Shown: positions 34,823-43,541 of the stretch, piece after piece
How the letters are laid out: each line of letters begins with the position of its first letter
Position numbering within the stretch: the stretch's first letter is position 1
Assembly: GCA_020445415.1 (NCBI GenBank)
Contig: JAGRGP010000101.1
Coordinates: 1-64,000, forward strand
Length of the DNA: 64,000 nt
Source of the DNA: Gammaproteobacteria bacterium
GTDB taxonomy: Bacteria; Pseudomonadota; Gammaproteobacteria; Chromatiales; Chromatiaceae
Direction: 5' to 3'
The notes under the pieces: generated by a model
Databases searched by the model: none
Told to the model about the DNA's origin: nothing
Seen by the model: only the letters and a program-made list of their open reading frames with translations
Made by a program: the position numbers and the translations under genes

Positions 34823-37435
34823 GTGGCGTCCGAAAATAAGAAAACATCGCCGTCTGTTGGGTTCCCATTCACTATGGAGCAGAATGCCATTTGGTTGGTG
34901 GCCCTTATCGGGTTGACCCTGTCGTTGGCGGCACTTTGGTTAATCCGGCAACAACTGGAGGCTCACCGCCTGTTGGATTTCGAGTGGGTCGCCCACAACC
35001 GCACGCGTGCGCTCAACCACGGCATCGACAACGGATTGTCGGCGATCGAATCGGTTCGGGACTTCTTCTTGGCGTCCAGCGAGGTAGATGCAAATTCATT
35101 TCAGACCTTTGCTGAATCGCTCCTGAAGCGGGTCCAAGGAGTTCATGCATTGATGTGGGTCCCGCGCCGGCCTGGCTCAGAACGGGAGGAATCTCCAGGG
35201 AAGGGAGATGCCGGCATGGCTTTGAGTCGCGGTGAACTACGTCGGGCGTATGGGAGCCACACCTTTCCGGTAACCTATTCTTCTCCAACCGGTATCGCCG
35301 GATTTTCGAAGGGAACGGATCTGGGGGCTATTCCCGGGTTTCTGAAATTGTTGGAGCAGGCCGGCGACAGTGGCCTGCTGGCAGCCAGCGGCCGTATTGA
35401 TTTTTCATCCCAAGGTCAAGACGAAGACTCCGGATACGGCATTATGGCCGCGCTCCCGGTGTACGATCGGGACCTGCCTAACGACATGGTGTCGCGCCGT
35501 AGGCATTTAGCGGGGTTTGTCGTGGGGTTGTTTCGGCTCAGCGATTTGGTCCGGACCTCTATCTCGCTTCTTGAACCCCGCGGTGTTGAGATCCTCGTTT
35601 TGGACGAGTCCGCCCCGCCCGATCGCCAATTCCTGCACTTTTATGCCAGCCGATTGGTGCCGAGGGAAATCGGTGTATCCAACTACGGCCCCTGGTTGCG
35701 GGAGGAGGCGGAGGCAAAGCTAACGGAAAGGATCAAGGTAGCCGACCGTTATTGGTCGATTATCAGTGGACGCACAGACCACTTCCGTAGTGCGGAGGCG
35801 TTCCAGCAGGGGCCGTGGGTGGTGTTGGTTGCCGGGTTGCTGTTCACTCTGCTGCTTTCATTTTACCTTGAACGGATCAGGGAGAATGCTCGGCAGCGCC
35901 GCGAGATGGAGCGGCAGCTAGTGGAGCGGGAGGCGTTGTTTCGGCAGATGATGGAGACGGTAGACGAGGCGTTTTGGGCGGCCAGCGCCGATGGTCGACG
36001 GCTATTGTATCTGAGTCCAGCCTACGAAAAGATTACCGGAAACCTGAGGACGGGGCTGGATAGCTCGTTGGTGGACGCGGTGCATCCCGAAGATCCCCAA
36101 GAACTCGGCGACGCCCTGAGCCGGGTGTGCCGGGAAAAGTCGGATATCGAGGTGATTCATCCCATTCAGCGGGCAGATGGAACACGCCGCTGGATCAGGA
36201 CCCGGGGGTTTCCGGTGGTGGATGAGCAGGGAGAGGTTATCCGGTTGGTGGGATTTTCGGAGGATATCACCGAACGGAAGATTGCGGACGAGGCACTGCG
36301 TGAGTCCGAGGCACAGTTACGCGACCTGTTCCAACAGTCTCCCGATATCATCATGACCGTGGACAAGCGGGGAACAATTTTGTTGATGAACCGATCGATC
36401 CCGGAACTCCCGGCGGAACGCGCGGTAGGGCGCAACTCCTTGGCGCTGATGCCCTCGGACTTCAGAAACTGGTATAAACGGGCATTGGCGGCGGTATTCG
36501 AGGAGAATGTCACCCGCCAGTTCGAATACTCTACCGGTGACGGAGTTTACTGGGCCGGTCGGGTACAACCGCTACACACCGAGGGAGCGGTTACGGCGGC
36601 GATGGTGATCGCCTCGGACGTGACCGAAAAACGCAAGTTGGAGGCCCAATCCCTGAGGAATGCCCGGTTGGCGTCGATCGGGGTGCTAGCGGCCGGAGTT
36701 GCGCATGAGATAAACAATCCCAACAATGCCATACAGTTCAACGCCTCACTGATAAGCCGCGTGTGGGCAGATATTCAGCCGATCCTGTCTGAGTATAGCC
36801 GGGAGAACGGGGATTTTGCCGTGGGTGGACTGGCGTACTCAGAGGCGGCCCAAAGCCTGCCACAGCTGCTGTCGGACATTGGCGGCAACTCCGAACGCAT
36901 CCGCCGAATCGTACTCAATCTCAAGCATATGGCCCGTCAGGATCAGGGGGATTATGCCCAGCGGGTGGATATCGGGCAGATGTTGGAGACGGCGATGCTG
37001 ATTTTGCACAATCAAGTACAAAAATACACGGATGTATGTGTTCTGGATGTCGCTCCAGGGCTGCCCCCGGTTCGGGGTAATTCCCAACAACTCGAGCAGG
37101 TTTTTATCAATCTGCTGCTGAACGCCTTGCAGTCGCTACCCGAACGGAGCCGGGGGGTACACATAACCGCACACTACCAGGCAGATCACCAGCGCGTGGA
37201 TATCCGGGTCAAAGATGAGGGCAAGGGAGTGAGCGAGCATGACATGGGTCGTCTCACCGAGCCGTTCTTCACCACGCGCACGGAATCGGGTGGGACGGGG
37301 CTCGGATTGTCCATCGCCCGATCGATCATGGAGAAGCATGGAGGTAGTTTGATGTTCGAATCAAAACCCGGAGAGGGGACTGTGGTGACCATGCGCCTCC
37401 CGTGTACCGAACCAGCCTCGGAGATTTGGCAATGA
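34823..37435 (+). CDS. CHASE-PAS-PAS sensor histidine kinase, NtrB-like core
   Basis: The start is GTG at 34823, 3 bases after the receiver gene. The 870-residue kinase has membrane helices at about 23-42 and 333-352 enclosing a CHASE-like periplasmic domain. Two PAS domains follow (about 370-490 and 495-600; DAVHPEDPQELGDALSR, FQQSPDIIMTVDKRGTILLM). The HisKA domain has His628 (GVAHEINNPNNAI) and the HATPase has INLLLNALQSL, VKDEGKGV, PFFTTRTESGGTGLGL. The NNPN H-box and FFTT motif are typical of kinases that partner sigma54-dependent regulators. The next gene overlaps its stop by 4 bases and is such a regulator. Confidence 0.94.
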   Translation: MASENKKTSPSVGFPFTMEQNAIWLVALIGLTLSLAALWLIRQQLEAHRLLDFEWVAHNRTRALNHGIDNGLSAIESVRDFFLASSEVDANSFQTFAESLLKRVQGVHALMWVPRRPGSEREESPGKGDAGMALSRGELRRAYGSHTFPVTYSSPTGIAGFSKGTDLGAIPGFLKLLEQAGDSGLLAASGRIDFSSQGQDEDSGYGIMAALPVYDRDLPNDMVSRRRHLAGFVVGLFRLSDLVRTSISLLEPRGVEILVLDESAPPDRQFLHFYASRLVPREIGVSNYGPWLREEAEAKLTERIKVADRYWSIISGRTDHFRSAEAFQQGPWVVLVAGLLFTLLLSFYLERIRENARQRREMERQLVEREALFRQMMETVDEAFWAASADGRRLLYLSPAYEKITGNLRTGLDSSLVDAVHPEDPQELGDALSRVCREKSDIEVIHPIQRADGTRRWIRTRGFPVVDEQGEVIRLVGFSEDITERKIADEALRESEAQLRDLFQQSPDIIMTVDKRGTILLMNRSIPELPAERAVGRNSLALMPSDFRNWYKRALAAVFEENVTRQFEYSTGDGVYWAGRVQPLHTEGAVTAAMVIASDVTEKRKLEAQSLRNARLASIGVLAAGVAHEINNPNNAIQFNASLISRVWADIQPILSEYSRENGDFAVGGLAYSEAAQSLPQLLSDIGGNSERIRRIVLNLKHMARQDQGDYAQRVDIGQMLETAMLILHNQVQKYTDVCVLDVAPGLPPVRGNSQQLEQVFINLLLNALQSLPERSRGVHITAHYQADHQRVDIRVKDEGKGVSEHDMGRLTEPFFTTRTESGGTGLGLSIARSIMEKHGGSLMFESKPGEGTVVTMRLPCTEPASEIWQ

Positions 37436-38859
37436 ACCCACTTAGGGATGCCGCACCTCCCGCGGTGATACTGGTAGACGACGAGCCCAGTGTTTTGCTG
37501 AGTTCGCGTATGATCCTGAACAGCGCGGGGCTGGCCAACGTGCAGACGGTGGCGGATAGCCGGGAGTTGCTGCCGACCCTGCAAGAGCGGGAGGCGGCGG
37601 TGGTCGTACTGGATCTGTTCATGCCCTACCTTTCGGGAACTCAGCTGCTACCCGAGATCATCCGGGATTATCCTGATCTGCCGGTGATTGTGATGACCGC
37701 CTCTCAGGAGGTCGAAACCGCGGTGCGCTGCATGAAGGAGGGTGCCTTCGATTATCTGGTCAAGCCCGTGGAGGAGAGCCGCTTTATTTCTTCGGTCAGG
37801 CGGGCCATGGAGTTACGCTCTTTGCGCCAACAGGTGGGAGCACTAAAGCGATATTTGATCACCGACCAGTTGGAACATGGTGAAGCGTTCAGCGCTATCG
37901 TTACCGTCAGTCGGCGGATGCGCAACCTGTTTCAGTACATGGAAGCAGTCGCAGAAACCGGAGAGCCGGTGCTCATCTCCGGGGAGACCGGAACCGGAAA
38001 AGAATTACTCGCGGAGGCAATGCACAAGCTGAGCAATCGCTCAGGGCCGTTCGTCACGGTTAACGTGGCCGGTCTGGATGACGCGCTGTTTTCGGATACG
38101 CTATTCGGGCACCGGAAAGGGGCCTTTTCCGGAGCGGATTCGCACCGGGAGGGAATGGTTGCTCAGGCCGCGGGTGGGACCCTGTTCCTGGACGAAATTG
38201 GGGATCTGAAGTTACCGTCCCAGGTTAAGCTGTTACGCCTGCTCCAGGAGCGCCAATACTACCCCTTAGGGTCTGACGTGGCCAAGATATGCGATGTGCG
38301 AATCGTTTGCGCGACCAACCAGAATCTTCAGGCGTGCATGTCGCAGAATAAGTTTCGCGCCGATCTGTTCTTTCGCCTGTCGGTTCATCAGGTCGAGGTT
38401 CCGCCGCTGCGCAGGCGCAAGGAAGATATCCCCGCGTTACTCGAACACTTTATCCAGGCCGCTGCTACATCCTTAGAGAAGAAAGCCCCCGCGGCACCTC
38501 CCGAGCTAGAACGTTTACTCGAGAATTACCATTTCCCGGGAAATATCCGGGAGCTGCGGGCAATGGTATTCGATGCGGTAGCCCGTCATCAGGCTGGGAG
38601 CGTACTGTCAGTAAAAGGTTTTAGGAAGTTCATCAAGGCGCAGAGACAGGATTCGCCCACCGTGCCTGATACCCAGCAGGTTGTTATTAGTGACGGCCGC
38701 TTTCCTACTCTCAAGGAAGCGGAGCAGTTACATATTGAAGAGGCCTTGCTCAGGGCCGGCGGAAATCAAGGAACCGCGGCAACCTTACTGGGTATCTCCC
38801 GTCCCGCACTGAACCGGCGTTTATCCCGTATGAAGGGAAAGGGTTCTGATTCCGAATAA
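37432..38859 (+). CDS. Sigma54-dependent response regulator (NtrC family)
   Basis: A 475-residue activator. The receiver domain (about 12-125) has acceptor Asp61 (VVVLDLFMPYLSG). The AAA+ domain (about 150-375) has Walker A GETGTGKE and Walker B GGTLFLDEIGDL. The sigma54-contact loop reads GAFSGA (230-235), a conservative change from GAFTGA. A Fis-type helix-turn-helix closes the protein (AATLLGISRPALNRRLSRM). Start ATG 37432 overlaps the kinase stop and has GGAG upstream. It is the last gene of the five-gene signalling operon; a sigma54 promoter and a palindrome lie directly downstream. Confidence 0.95.
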   Translation: MNPLRDAAPPAVILVDDEPSVLLSSRMILNSAGLANVQTVADSRELLPTLQEREAAVVVLDLFMPYLSGTQLLPEIIRDYPDLPVIVMTASQEVETAVRCMKEGAFDYLVKPVEESRFISSVRRAMELRSLRQQVGALKRYLITDQLEHGEAFSAIVTVSRRMRNLFQYMEAVAETGEPVLISGETGTGKELLAEAMHKLSNRSGPFVTVNVAGLDDALFSDTLFGHRKGAFSGADSHREGMVAQAAGGTLFLDEIGDLKLPSQVKLLRLLQERQYYPLGSDVAKICDVRIVCATNQNLQACMSQNKFRADLFFRLSVHQVEVPPLRRRKEDIPALLEHFIQAAATSLEKKAPAAPPELERLLENYHFPGNIRELRAMVFDAVARHQAGSVLSVKGFRKFIKAQRQDSPTVPDTQQVVISDGRFPTLKEAEQLHIEEALLRAGGNQGTAATLLGISRPALNRRLSRMKGKGSDSE

Positions 38860-39001
38860 AACGTTTCGCGTATGGATTTACGCTAATTCTCATCTAGGCA
38901 GGGCAGTGTCAGCGCCCCAACGGAGCAGCCAGGTCGCTGGGATTACCTCAAGGTTTGTCAGCCGCTAACGTCTTGGTGGAAGACTGGCGCCTACCACAAG
39001 G

Positions 39002-39027
39002 GGTGTAACCTTTTGTCAGGTTACACC
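39002..39027 (+). promoter_or_regulatory. Palindromic enhancer-like site for the sigma54 activator
   Basis: GGTGTAACC (39002-39010), 8 bases, GGTTACACC (39019-39027) are perfect inverted arms, 167 bases upstream of the sigma54 promoter. Distance and symmetry fit an upstream activator site bound by a Fis-type dimer. A single arm GGTTACAT recurs at 39108-39115, preceded by a poor match TGACCCC. There is no T tract, so a terminator for the preceding gene is less likely. Confidence 0.6.
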
Positions 39028-39193
39028 GGCGTGTAATTAAGATAAGTCATTGTAGAAAATAAATATTTAAAGCTTTATTTGTAATTCTTCATGACCCCAG
39101 ACTAAAAGGTTACATCCCTGACACACCATCCCGCATACAGACAGCCGACAGTATCCAGCTGAATTATTATGAGATATGTCAAAATAGTAACAG

Positions 39194-39210
39194 TTGGCCC
39201 AGCTATTGCT
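39194..39210 (+). promoter_or_regulatory. Sigma54 (-24/-12) promoter
   Basis: TTGGCCCAGCTATTGCT matches YTGGCACGRNNNTTGCW at all positions but two, with the required GG and GC dinucleotides exactly 10 bases apart. It starts 133 bases before the next ATG. Confidence 0.8.
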
Positions 39211-39326
39211 TCTTAAAATTAGGTGCGGCTGATGGATGAGATTTTGCCCAGGGTCCCTAGCGAGTTATTGATCCCGCTAAATCGCCAGCAGCATTAATTA
39301 CCAAATAAACAGCCTGGAGATCTAGA

Positions 39327-39635
39327 ATGTCAAAACAGACCGGGAATCATCATAGATTCAGCGCGACTTATGCTTTGCACCAACTAAATAGAAGTGCGTC
39401 CTCCTTGCCCGATGCTGTACCTGGGATCGCGATTCGTGCCGCCTTAGCAACGGTATTAATGTATTTGCTGTTCATCGCCTATCAATTGATGGGCATAGCC
39501 GGGGTAGTCGTTATCAGTATTTTTTTTCTGATTTCGTTAGTTGCACCGGCGCTAGTCAAGCTGTACAGGATCCGCAAGGCGCGTCAGGAGCGCAGCGGAG
39601 AGGCCCTCGAGCCCGTTGCGCAGGTTGAGGAGTGA
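39327..39635 (+). CDS. Small two-helix membrane protein, predicted sigma54 target
   Basis: A 102-residue protein with GGAG before its ATG. A polar N-terminus (MSKQTGNHHRFSATYALHQL) precedes two closely spaced hydrophobic segments at about 35-53 (AIRAALATVLMYLLFIAYQ) and 55-75 (MGIAGVVVISIFFLISLVAP), then a basic region and an acidic tail. Both ends are probably cytosolic. No family is recognised. It is the first gene after the sigma54 promoter and is therefore the best candidate for direct control by the upstream two-component system. Confidence 0.65.
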   Translation: MSKQTGNHHRFSATYALHQLNRSASSLPDAVPGIAIRAALATVLMYLLFIAYQLMGIAGVVVISIFFLISLVAPALVKLYRIRKARQERSGEALEPVAQVEE

Positions 39636-39773
39636 AGCTCATCGTGGAGCAGAATTGTTTTCATCTTTACTGTTGGACAATACCCTGACCTCTGTTGTGG
39701 TGGATAGATAGGGGAGCCGCCAGCAGAGCACAGCGGTCGGTCGCCAATAGTAAACAAAACAGGTCAACAGAAA

Positions 39774-40001
39774 ATGAACTATCCTGCGTTAGCAAGAAAG
39801 CCGGTAGAGTTTCAAGATCAGCAAACCCAAATATTGTGCCGTCACCGAATACAGTCCACACTATTTGTTCAGAAATGTCGGGCAAAACAACGGGTCATCA
39901 TTCAAAAGCTGGGTAAGGATTTAGATGAGCATGACCGGGATCGGCTTCACGAACGGTTGCAGATAGTGAAGGCACGTCTCTTGGGTCTGCATAGCTGTTA
40001 G
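39774..40001 (+). CDS. Small basic helical protein, unknown
   Basis: A 75-residue frame in the same direction as the preceding small gene. The second half is a regular charged helix (RVIIQKLGKDLDEHDRDRLHERLQIVKARLLGL) that looks like real protein. AGG lies 10 bases before the ATG. Two cysteines (C22, C35) and the final cysteine are present. No function can be given. It may be cotranscribed from the sigma54 promoter. Confidence 0.5.
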   Translation: MNYPALARKPVEFQDQQTQILCRHRIQSTLFVQKCRAKQRVIIQKLGKDLDEHDRDRLHERLQIVKARLLGLHSC

Positions 40002-40189
40002 CCCCAGTTTGGCCGTAAGGCTAGCCGCTAAAGCACAGGCTAGTAGCCTGAAATTACAGAACTCGACAGTATCCGTTCTCTTTACGTTTTAACGATTGCA
40101 GTAAAACCGATGGAGCTATTCGTCAATCGGGTTGCCGCGGTGAGCGGTTGGCGGTTGCAACCATTTATCTTATGTACAGGAAATTCTGA

Positions 40190-42004
40190 ATGATTAAGAA
40201 AATATTTCTACCAACGATCCTCGTGATTCTGGCATATGGGTTCTGGATCAGCCCGGATTTTAAGGAGATCTCTGCGGGTGTGGCGATCTTTTTATTCGGT
40301 ATGCTTTCATTGGAAGAGGGGTTCAAAGCGTTTACCGGCGGGTTGCTCGAGCGGTTGCTGCGCAAGACCACTGACAGGCTATGGAAAGCCCTCAGTTTTG
40401 GTGTGGTTTCTACCACCCTCATGCAGTCCAGTTCTCTGGTTTCTGTTATTACCATCTCCTTTCTCAGTGCCGGGTTGATTACGCTGGCTGCCGGTATCGG
40501 CATCATCTTCGGTGCCAACCTGGGGACTACCACGGGCGCTTGGTTGATCGCCGGTTTTGGTATGAAGGTGAAGATCTCCGCCTACGCCATGCCCATGCTC
40601 GTGTTTGGCATCATTCTGGTTTTTCAGAAATCCAAGAGCCTGAACGGTGTCGGCTACATCCTTGCCGGTTTGGGGTTCTTGTTCCTCGGCATCCACCACA
40701 TGAAGGAGGGATTCGAGGCGTTTAGGGATACCATCGATCTGACCCAATTTGCGGTGGAGGGCTATGCAGGGGTACTGCTATTCACCCTGTTAGGCGTGGC
40801 GGCGACGGTCATCATGCAATCCAGTCATGCCACCCTGGTGATTATCATCACCGCCTTGGCAGCGGGGCAGATCACCTATGAGAATGGTTTGGGGCTCGCG
40901 ATCGGAGCCAACATCGGTACCACAATCACCGCCATTCTTGGTTCCATGAGTTCCAATGTACAGGGTAAGCGGTTGGCCGCGGCCCATTTGATCTTCAATG
41001 TGGTGACCGCAGTTATCGCCATTGGGTTGATCAACCAGTTGATGAATTTCGTGGATGTCTTTTCAGCATGGGTAGGCATTCCCGCTGACGATTGGACCCT
41101 AAAGCTTGCAGTGTTCCATTCTGTCTTTAACACGATTGGTATCGTGGTGATGATGCCCTTCACCAACCAATTGGTGAACTTTCTGGAACGTATAATGCCC
41201 CAGAAGAAGCTCGCTATGGCCCAGCCCAAGTTTCTCAACGATTCTGTGATCGAGCTGCCGGATACGGCCATCGAGGCGGTTCGTCAAGAGACCTTGCATC
41301 TCTACGATAATGCCTTCGCGATCCTTGCCCACGGACTGAGTTTGCACCGCCATGACATTCTCTCCGAGCGTGAGCTGGAAGAGGTTGTCAAGGAAGGTAA
41401 GAAGGTCATGCCAATCAACATCGATGAGGAGTACAACGCCAGCGTCAAGGGGTTGTACAGCGAAATCGTCAAGTTCATCAGCCGTGCCCAGACATCGATG
41501 ACACCTGAACAGGCCGACGAAATGTTTGCGCTACGGGCCGCTGGACGAGATATCGTCGAGGCGATCAAAGACACCAAGCACATGCACAAGAACCTGTCCC
41601 GTTACATTGTCTCGGACAATGAGGATATTCGCACCGAGTACAACAATATCCGCGTGCAACTGGGAACCGTTCTGCGCCGCCTGGCGGAGGCCCGGGCGGA
41701 GGAAGATGATCCCACCGCGATACTCTCACTCGATACTATCCGGGTCGAGATGGAGGAAAATGACAGTACCGCCAACGGCATTCTCGAGATGCTGATCAGG
41801 GAAAGCAGGATCACCGCCGAGATGGCGACTTCGCTGATGAACGACAGTGCTTACGCCTACGATGTGGCCAAGAATCTGGTGCAGATGGGGGATGTGCTGT
41901 TCGCGAGTGGAGACTCTGCTATGAAGGACGAGGAACGGCTATTGGTTTTGGATGAGGACGAAGTGGAAGAGGCCGCTCGCTTGGTTCGGGAGGATGCCTC
42001 CTGA
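40190..42004 (+). CDS. Na/Pi cotransporter family protein with PhoU-like C-terminus
   Basis: A 604-residue transporter. The membrane part (about 1-340) holds two inverted Na/Pi-cotransporter repeats, each with the QSSS-type motif: STTLMQSSSLVSV near residue 80 and ATVIMQSSHATLV near 208. GANLGTT and GANIGTT follow them. The second repeat has QSSH where QSSS is usual. The cytosolic part (about 365-604) is a PhoU-like helical domain that usually gates or reports phosphate flux. AGGA precedes the ATG. A strong terminator follows the gene, so it is transcribed as a single unit or as the end of the unit starting at the small genes. Confidence 0.93.
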   Translation: MIKKIFLPTILVILAYGFWISPDFKEISAGVAIFLFGMLSLEEGFKAFTGGLLERLLRKTTDRLWKALSFGVVSTTLMQSSSLVSVITISFLSAGLITLAAGIGIIFGANLGTTTGAWLIAGFGMKVKISAYAMPMLVFGIILVFQKSKSLNGVGYILAGLGFLFLGIHHMKEGFEAFRDTIDLTQFAVEGYAGVLLFTLLGVAATVIMQSSHATLVIIITALAAGQITYENGLGLAIGANIGTTITAILGSMSSNVQGKRLAAAHLIFNVVTAVIAIGLINQLMNFVDVFSAWVGIPADDWTLKLAVFHSVFNTIGIVVMMPFTNQLVNFLERIMPQKKLAMAQPKFLNDSVIELPDTAIEAVRQETLHLYDNAFAILAHGLSLHRHDILSERELEEVVKEGKKVMPINIDEEYNASVKGLYSEIVKFISRAQTSMTPEQADEMFALRAAGRDIVEAIKDTKHMHKNLSRYIVSDNEDIRTEYNNIRVQLGTVLRRLAEARAEEDDPTAILSLDTIRVEMEENDSTANGILEMLIRESRITAEMATSLMNDSAYAYDVAKNLVQMGDVLFASGDSAMKDEERLLVLDEDEVEEAARLVREDAS

Positions 42005-42476
42005 TAGCGAACCGGTTCGTTGCCCGGGGGTATTCCCCGGACAGCGCTACCGGTTTCAGGTCTGGCAGGGAACCGATTCGTAGTCGGTTGAACTACTGGT
42101 CTGGATGTGATTGTGGGTGATGCTATCAACTTGGTGTCGCCCGTTGTTTTGACAAGCTCCGCTCTGGATTCCTAGCGGAGCTTTTTTTTCTACCGAAGAT
42201 TGTCGGCCCGTTCGGCCGCCGGTTGTTCAAACGGCGCCGGTAACAAGGAATCCATGCATCGCGCCTGGTATTTTCGATCCCCGGCTTGCCTCCGCAGCGC
42301 TCGGTCTTTTGGCAGGTTTCAAAAAAGCGGTAATACTTAAGTACGTCATTCCAACTAAGGTCCACTAGAGTCATTCGGGCGTTGACCGGTTGTGATAACC
42401 TGATTCCCGGATCGTGCCTTGAGGATCTGTGGGGCACCTAACTCGGGCATTTCAAGGCTAAACCAATAACTTGCCA
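42005..42476. other. Intergenic region between Na/Pi transporter and TIR gene
   Basis: Apart from the terminator (42154-42189) no gene is seen. The last 280 bases should carry the promoter of the TIR-STAND operon. A TTGACC occurs at 42382-42387 but no -10 lies at usable spacing, so I do not call a promoter. Confidence 0.4.
42154..42189 (+). terminator. Rho-independent terminator after the Na/Pi cotransporter
   Basis: AAGCTCCGCT (42154-42163), a 10-base loop, AGCGGAGCTT (42174-42183) form a perfect stem running into eight Ts. It insulates the TIR operon from upstream transcription. Confidence 0.95.
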
Positions 42477-43541
42477 ATGGAACACAACATCTTTATCAGT
42501 TACGCATGGGTGGATAACGAGGTCTATCCCGGAAGTGACCAAGGATGGGTCAGTACCTTCGTTGACAGTCTTCGCAAGCACCTCGCCCACGAACTGGGAC
42601 GGCGAGACGAGGCTGAGAAAATCTGGCTGGATTACGAACAGATGCGTGGCAACCAGGGCGTTACACCTACCATACAGGCTCGACTGGCCGCATCACGGAC
42701 ATTGCTTCTGATCCTCTCTAATGGTTATGTTGCCTCACACTGGTGTCAGCAAGAGCTGACCGCTTTCCTGGCAAGGGCCGGCACCAACTCGGACTGCCTC
42801 TTCGTGGTACAGATGTCTCCGGTGGAGCAGGAGCCGGATGGGATCCAGGACTTGGTTAAATACCCGTTCTGGTATCTGGATGATCGGCGCCAGCCTTGTA
42901 CCCGCTGGTTTCCCCATATCGATCCCACGGATCGCGAGTATTCACTGGTGCAGCAAAAATTGGCGCGGGATATAGCCGCAAAATTGCGTGAACTTCTCCC
43001 CGCTGACAACCAACCGCGGGAAAGCTCCTCGGCAGAGGAGCAAGCGCCGCCCGCAGCCAGGGCCGCAACGCCGGTTGTCCTGTCAGCGGTGCCAATGACA
43101 GAGCCCCCATCAAACGGGTCGGGTCAGTTCGTACTGGTAAGCGGCGGAGAAGGCGATCGGGAGTTGGTGCACCAAATCGCCAAACGTCTCCAGCAACACA
43201 ATATTGGGGTGGCGATACCACTTTCAGTGCTGGCTGATCAATCGGGGATCAAGAGTTCTACGCTGACCCGGGATCTGCGAACCAAGCTGAGTCTTTGTGA
43301 TGCTGTGTTGATGGTCTACCGCAGTGGCCCGTTGGATCAAGTCAGTCAGCATCTTATCGAATGCCTCAAGGCGGGTGCTCGAACACGCCGGGGCCAGACT
43401 CCACCCACGATCGATTTGTGCCAAACACAGCTGGATTCTTTGGCACTGGGCCTGTATCCGCCAGGGATGCGAATCCATATGGTAGACAAGTCCTGCGCCG
43501 ACGATTGCGTTGATCAGTTTCTCGAAGGGCTGGTTTCGTGA
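42477..43541 (+). CDS. TIR-domain protein with second TIR-like domain
   Basis: A 354-residue cytosolic protein starting at ATG 42477 (MEHNIFISYAW); a TTG six bases upstream is the other option and neither has a clear ribosome site. The N-terminal TIR domain (about 1-165) has strand A NIFISYAWVDNE, IWLDYEQMRGNQ and the helix motif SHWCQQELTAF, whose glutamate occupies the position of the catalytic Glu of NAD-cleaving TIR enzymes. After a Pro/Ala linker (about 180-215), a second Rossmann-like segment (about 222-352; FVLVSGGEGDRELVHQIAKRL, CDAVLMVYRSGPLDQV) looks like a degenerate TIR domain. Its stop overlaps the GTG start of the nSTAND-WD40 gene by 4 bases, so the two proteins are made together. 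Confidence 0.9.
   Translation: MEHNIFISYAWVDNEVYPGSDQGWVSTFVDSLRKHLAHELGRRDEAEKIWLDYEQMRGNQGVTPTIQARLAASRTLLLILSNGYVASHWCQQELTAFLARAGTNSDCLFVVQMSPVEQEPDGIQDLVKYPFWYLDDRRQPCTRWFPHIDPTDREYSLVQQKLARDIAAKLRELLPADNQPRESSSAEEQAPPAARAATPVVLSAVPMTEPPSNGSGQFVLVSGGEGDRELVHQIAKRLQQHNIGVAIPLSVLADQSGIKSSTLTRDLRTKLSLCDAVLMVYRSGPLDQVSQHLIECLKAGARTRRGQTPPTIDLCQTQLDSLALGLYPPGMRIHMVDKSCADDCVDQFLEGLVS

Larger units (their letters stand above)
38860..39326 (+). other. Regulatory intergenic region with sigma54 promoter and upstream palindrome
   Basis: These 467 bases hold no gene. In order they show a perfect 9-bp palindrome (39002-39027), a very AT-rich tract (about 39040-39090) that could bend, a lone half-site GGTTACAT (39108-39115), a sigma54 promoter (39194-39210), and the leader of the small membrane protein gene. 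Confidence 0.6.

Noticed and set aside
42382-42410. TTGACC as a -35 for the TIR operon
   Set aside because: The bases at -10 spacing are GC-rich and do not resemble TATAAT.
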